Origin: Deferribacteres bacterium
Lineage (GTDB): Bacteria; Thermosulfidibacterota; Thermosulfidibacteria; Thermosulfidibacterales; Thermosulfidibacteraceae
NCBI GenBank assembly: GCA_013153205.1
Contig: JAADEW010000046.1
Coordinates: 1-23,585, forward strand
DNA: 23,585 nucleotides
Direction of reading: 5' to 3'
Part shown: positions 22,666 through 23,585 of the stretch, one piece after another
How positions within the stretch are numbered: the stretch's first letter is position 1
How the letters are laid out: the number at the start of each line of letters is the position of its first letter
Notes under the pieces: model-generated
The model's database searches: none
Seen by the model: the letters and a program-made list of their open reading frames with translations, nothing else
What the model was told of the DNA's origin: nothing
Program-made: the position numbers and the translations under genes

Positions 22666-23585
22666 TCTCCCATGGTGTAAAAGAAGTTTTCGTTTGCCCA
22701 GTCCCAGTTGAGGCTTTCCTCGTCAAAGCTTCTTCCCACCGGCACCGCTTTGATTTCGGGCTCGCGTATCTTGTGGGGTATGGTGTCCAGAGCTTTCGTC
22801 AGAGGATGCTCTTGAGGAATCCACATCTTTAGCGGTTTTTTAAAGTGTTTCCTGAGCCCTTTTAGCACTTCCGGCAAAAGCTTTAGGTTGAAGATGTCCA
22901 TTACTAAAACGGCCTCTTCTTCCTCTTTCACCACACAGAAGGCTTTCGGTTTTCTTCCTTTATTGGGTTTGAGGGCAAGGAAGCGGTATTGATTCACGGG
23001 GTTTTCCAGATACCGCCACTTTACATACCGCCAGCTTTTGAACAGACAGAACTTGAGGAGCCCTGCGTCTTCTTCTGCGAACTTCTCTATGAGGTTTTCA
23101 AACTGCTCCATCTCTTTTTTGTGAAGCTCTTTAAGTAGAGGTTTACCATTTTCGTCGGGCTGGATAACTATTTCGGATATGGGTCTTACCTTTCTGTATC
23201 CTAAGAGTAGCTTTCCCAACCGGTAGTGCCTGTAGCTGGGAAAACCAAAGAGATAAGCATCCTTTCCTTTTCCCGTGAACTCGTCAAAAAAGCTCTGGAC
23301 GGTTATGGCGAATATCCCTTTTTTTCTTACAGCGATGGCTCTGTATCTTGGATGGCTCATGCAGTCAACCAGTTGGGCGCCTTTGAGAAGCCTGCCTTCT
23401 GCGTAAAGCATAACGGGGATTGCGGCGCACTGGGCTACCAGCTTGTTGAAATGAAAACCGAGCATTATCTGGGTTCCGTAAGGGTTGAGCTTGAACTCCC
23501 AAATCCAGTGCTTCAGGGTTTTCTCTTTTCCGAAGACCTGTTGAAACAGCTCAAGTATCTGAAACTCGTCGCCGTTTCTAAAAGC
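22650..23585 (-). CDS. GNAT-like acetyltransferase-fold protein (5' partial)
   Basis: The only - strand gene. Its 311 visible residues continue past the window edge: in-frame codons upstream of the first internal Met at 23465 read GDEFQILELFQQVFG and LKHWIWEFKLNPYG, a typical GNAT-like N-terminal pattern. Then come VAQCAAIPVMLYAEGR, QLVDCMSHPRYR (the strand and HPxYR turn of GNAT domains), an LFGFPSYRHYRLGKLLLGYR segment, and a C-terminal half with VKWRYLENP. The Q/RxxGxG/A acetyl-CoA loop is not clear, so activity is uncertain. The architecture resembles uncharacterised GNAT proteins near envelope polysaccharide genes. It is oriented against the operon and overlaps hemD tail to tail by 15 nt; promoter and start lie outside. 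Confidence 0.6.
   Translation of the reverse strand, partial: AFRNGDEFQILELFQQVFGKEKTLKHWIWEFKLNPYGTQIMLGFHFNKLVAQCAAIPVMLYAEGRLLKGAQLVDCMSHPRYRAIAVRKKGIFAITVQSFFDEFTGKGKDAYLFGFPSYRHYRLGKLLLGYRKVRPISEIVIQPDENGKPLLKELHKKEMEQFENLIEKFAEEDAGLLKFCLFKSWRYVKWRYLENPVNQYRFLALKPNKGRKPKAFCVVKEEEEAVLVMDIFNLKLLPEVLKGLRKHFKKPLKMWIPQEHPLTKALDTIPHKIREPEIKAVPVGRSFDEESLNWDWANENFFYTMGDSDLF

Noticed and set aside
1..23585. tRNA/rRNA genes, CRISPR arrays, insertion sequences, toxin-antitoxin or defence genes
   Set aside because: Nothing of this kind was seen by eye. Coding sequence fills practically the whole window and no direct repeat arrays or transposase motifs appear.

Overview
The window is an almost continuous block of chromosomal housekeeping genes. 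Twenty genes lie on the + strand, and one partial gene on the - strand converges on the last of them. The genes suggest a Gram-negative (lpxK, a LapA-domain protein), rod-forming (PBP2/RodA), anaerobic or microaerophilic bacterium (2-oxoacid:ferredoxin oxidoreductase with a 2x[4Fe-4S] ferredoxin). Proteins rich in Lys/Glu/Val, heavy AGG/AGA and ATA codon use, and a short topoisomerase I with a single zinc finger point to a thermophile. An Aquificota-type organism such as the Desulfurobacteriaceae fits best, but this is inference and not a database match.

Layout. 1-84: tail of a receiver-domain protein. 86-1680: alpha/beta hydrolase, HIT-family (Ap4A phosphorylase-like) protein, LapA-domain membrane protein. 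1640-4282: valS. 4272-8182: envelope genes lpxK, mrdA (PBP2) and rodA. 8182-9081: a Maf nucleotide pyrophosphatase fused to a DUF4387 domain. 9074-11990: dprA and topA. 11947-15530: a FapA/DUF342 protein and recN. 15530-16767: ferredoxin and alpha subunits of a 2-oxoacid:ferredoxin oxidoreductase. 16780-19484: glyS and a C_GCAxxG_C_C-like protein. 19523-22664: lepA, lepB and hemD. 22650-23585 (- strand): a GNAT-like protein whose N-terminus runs off the window.

Packing is extreme. Of the 19 + strand junctions, 15 overlap (1 to 44 nt) and the other four gaps are 1, 12, 30 and 38 nt. This suggests long polycistronic transcripts with translational coupling. Themes are cell-wall elongation and outer-membrane lipid A (lpxK, mrdA, rodA, LapA), DNA processing and repair (dprA, topA, recN), translation (valS, glyS, lepA), secretion (lepB), tetrapyrrole synthesis (hemD) and low-potential carbon metabolism. 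No stretch over 38 nt is free of genes, and I saw no RNA genes, insertion sequences, CRISPR arrays or clear intrinsic terminators.

Most of this is ordinary core genome. The most unusual feature is the Maf-DUF4387 fusion. Lesser points are the oxidoreductase pair without its catalytic beta subunit, the cysteine-motif protein coupled to glyS, a possible leaderless promoter for lepA, and a hairpin over the HIT gene ribosome binding site.
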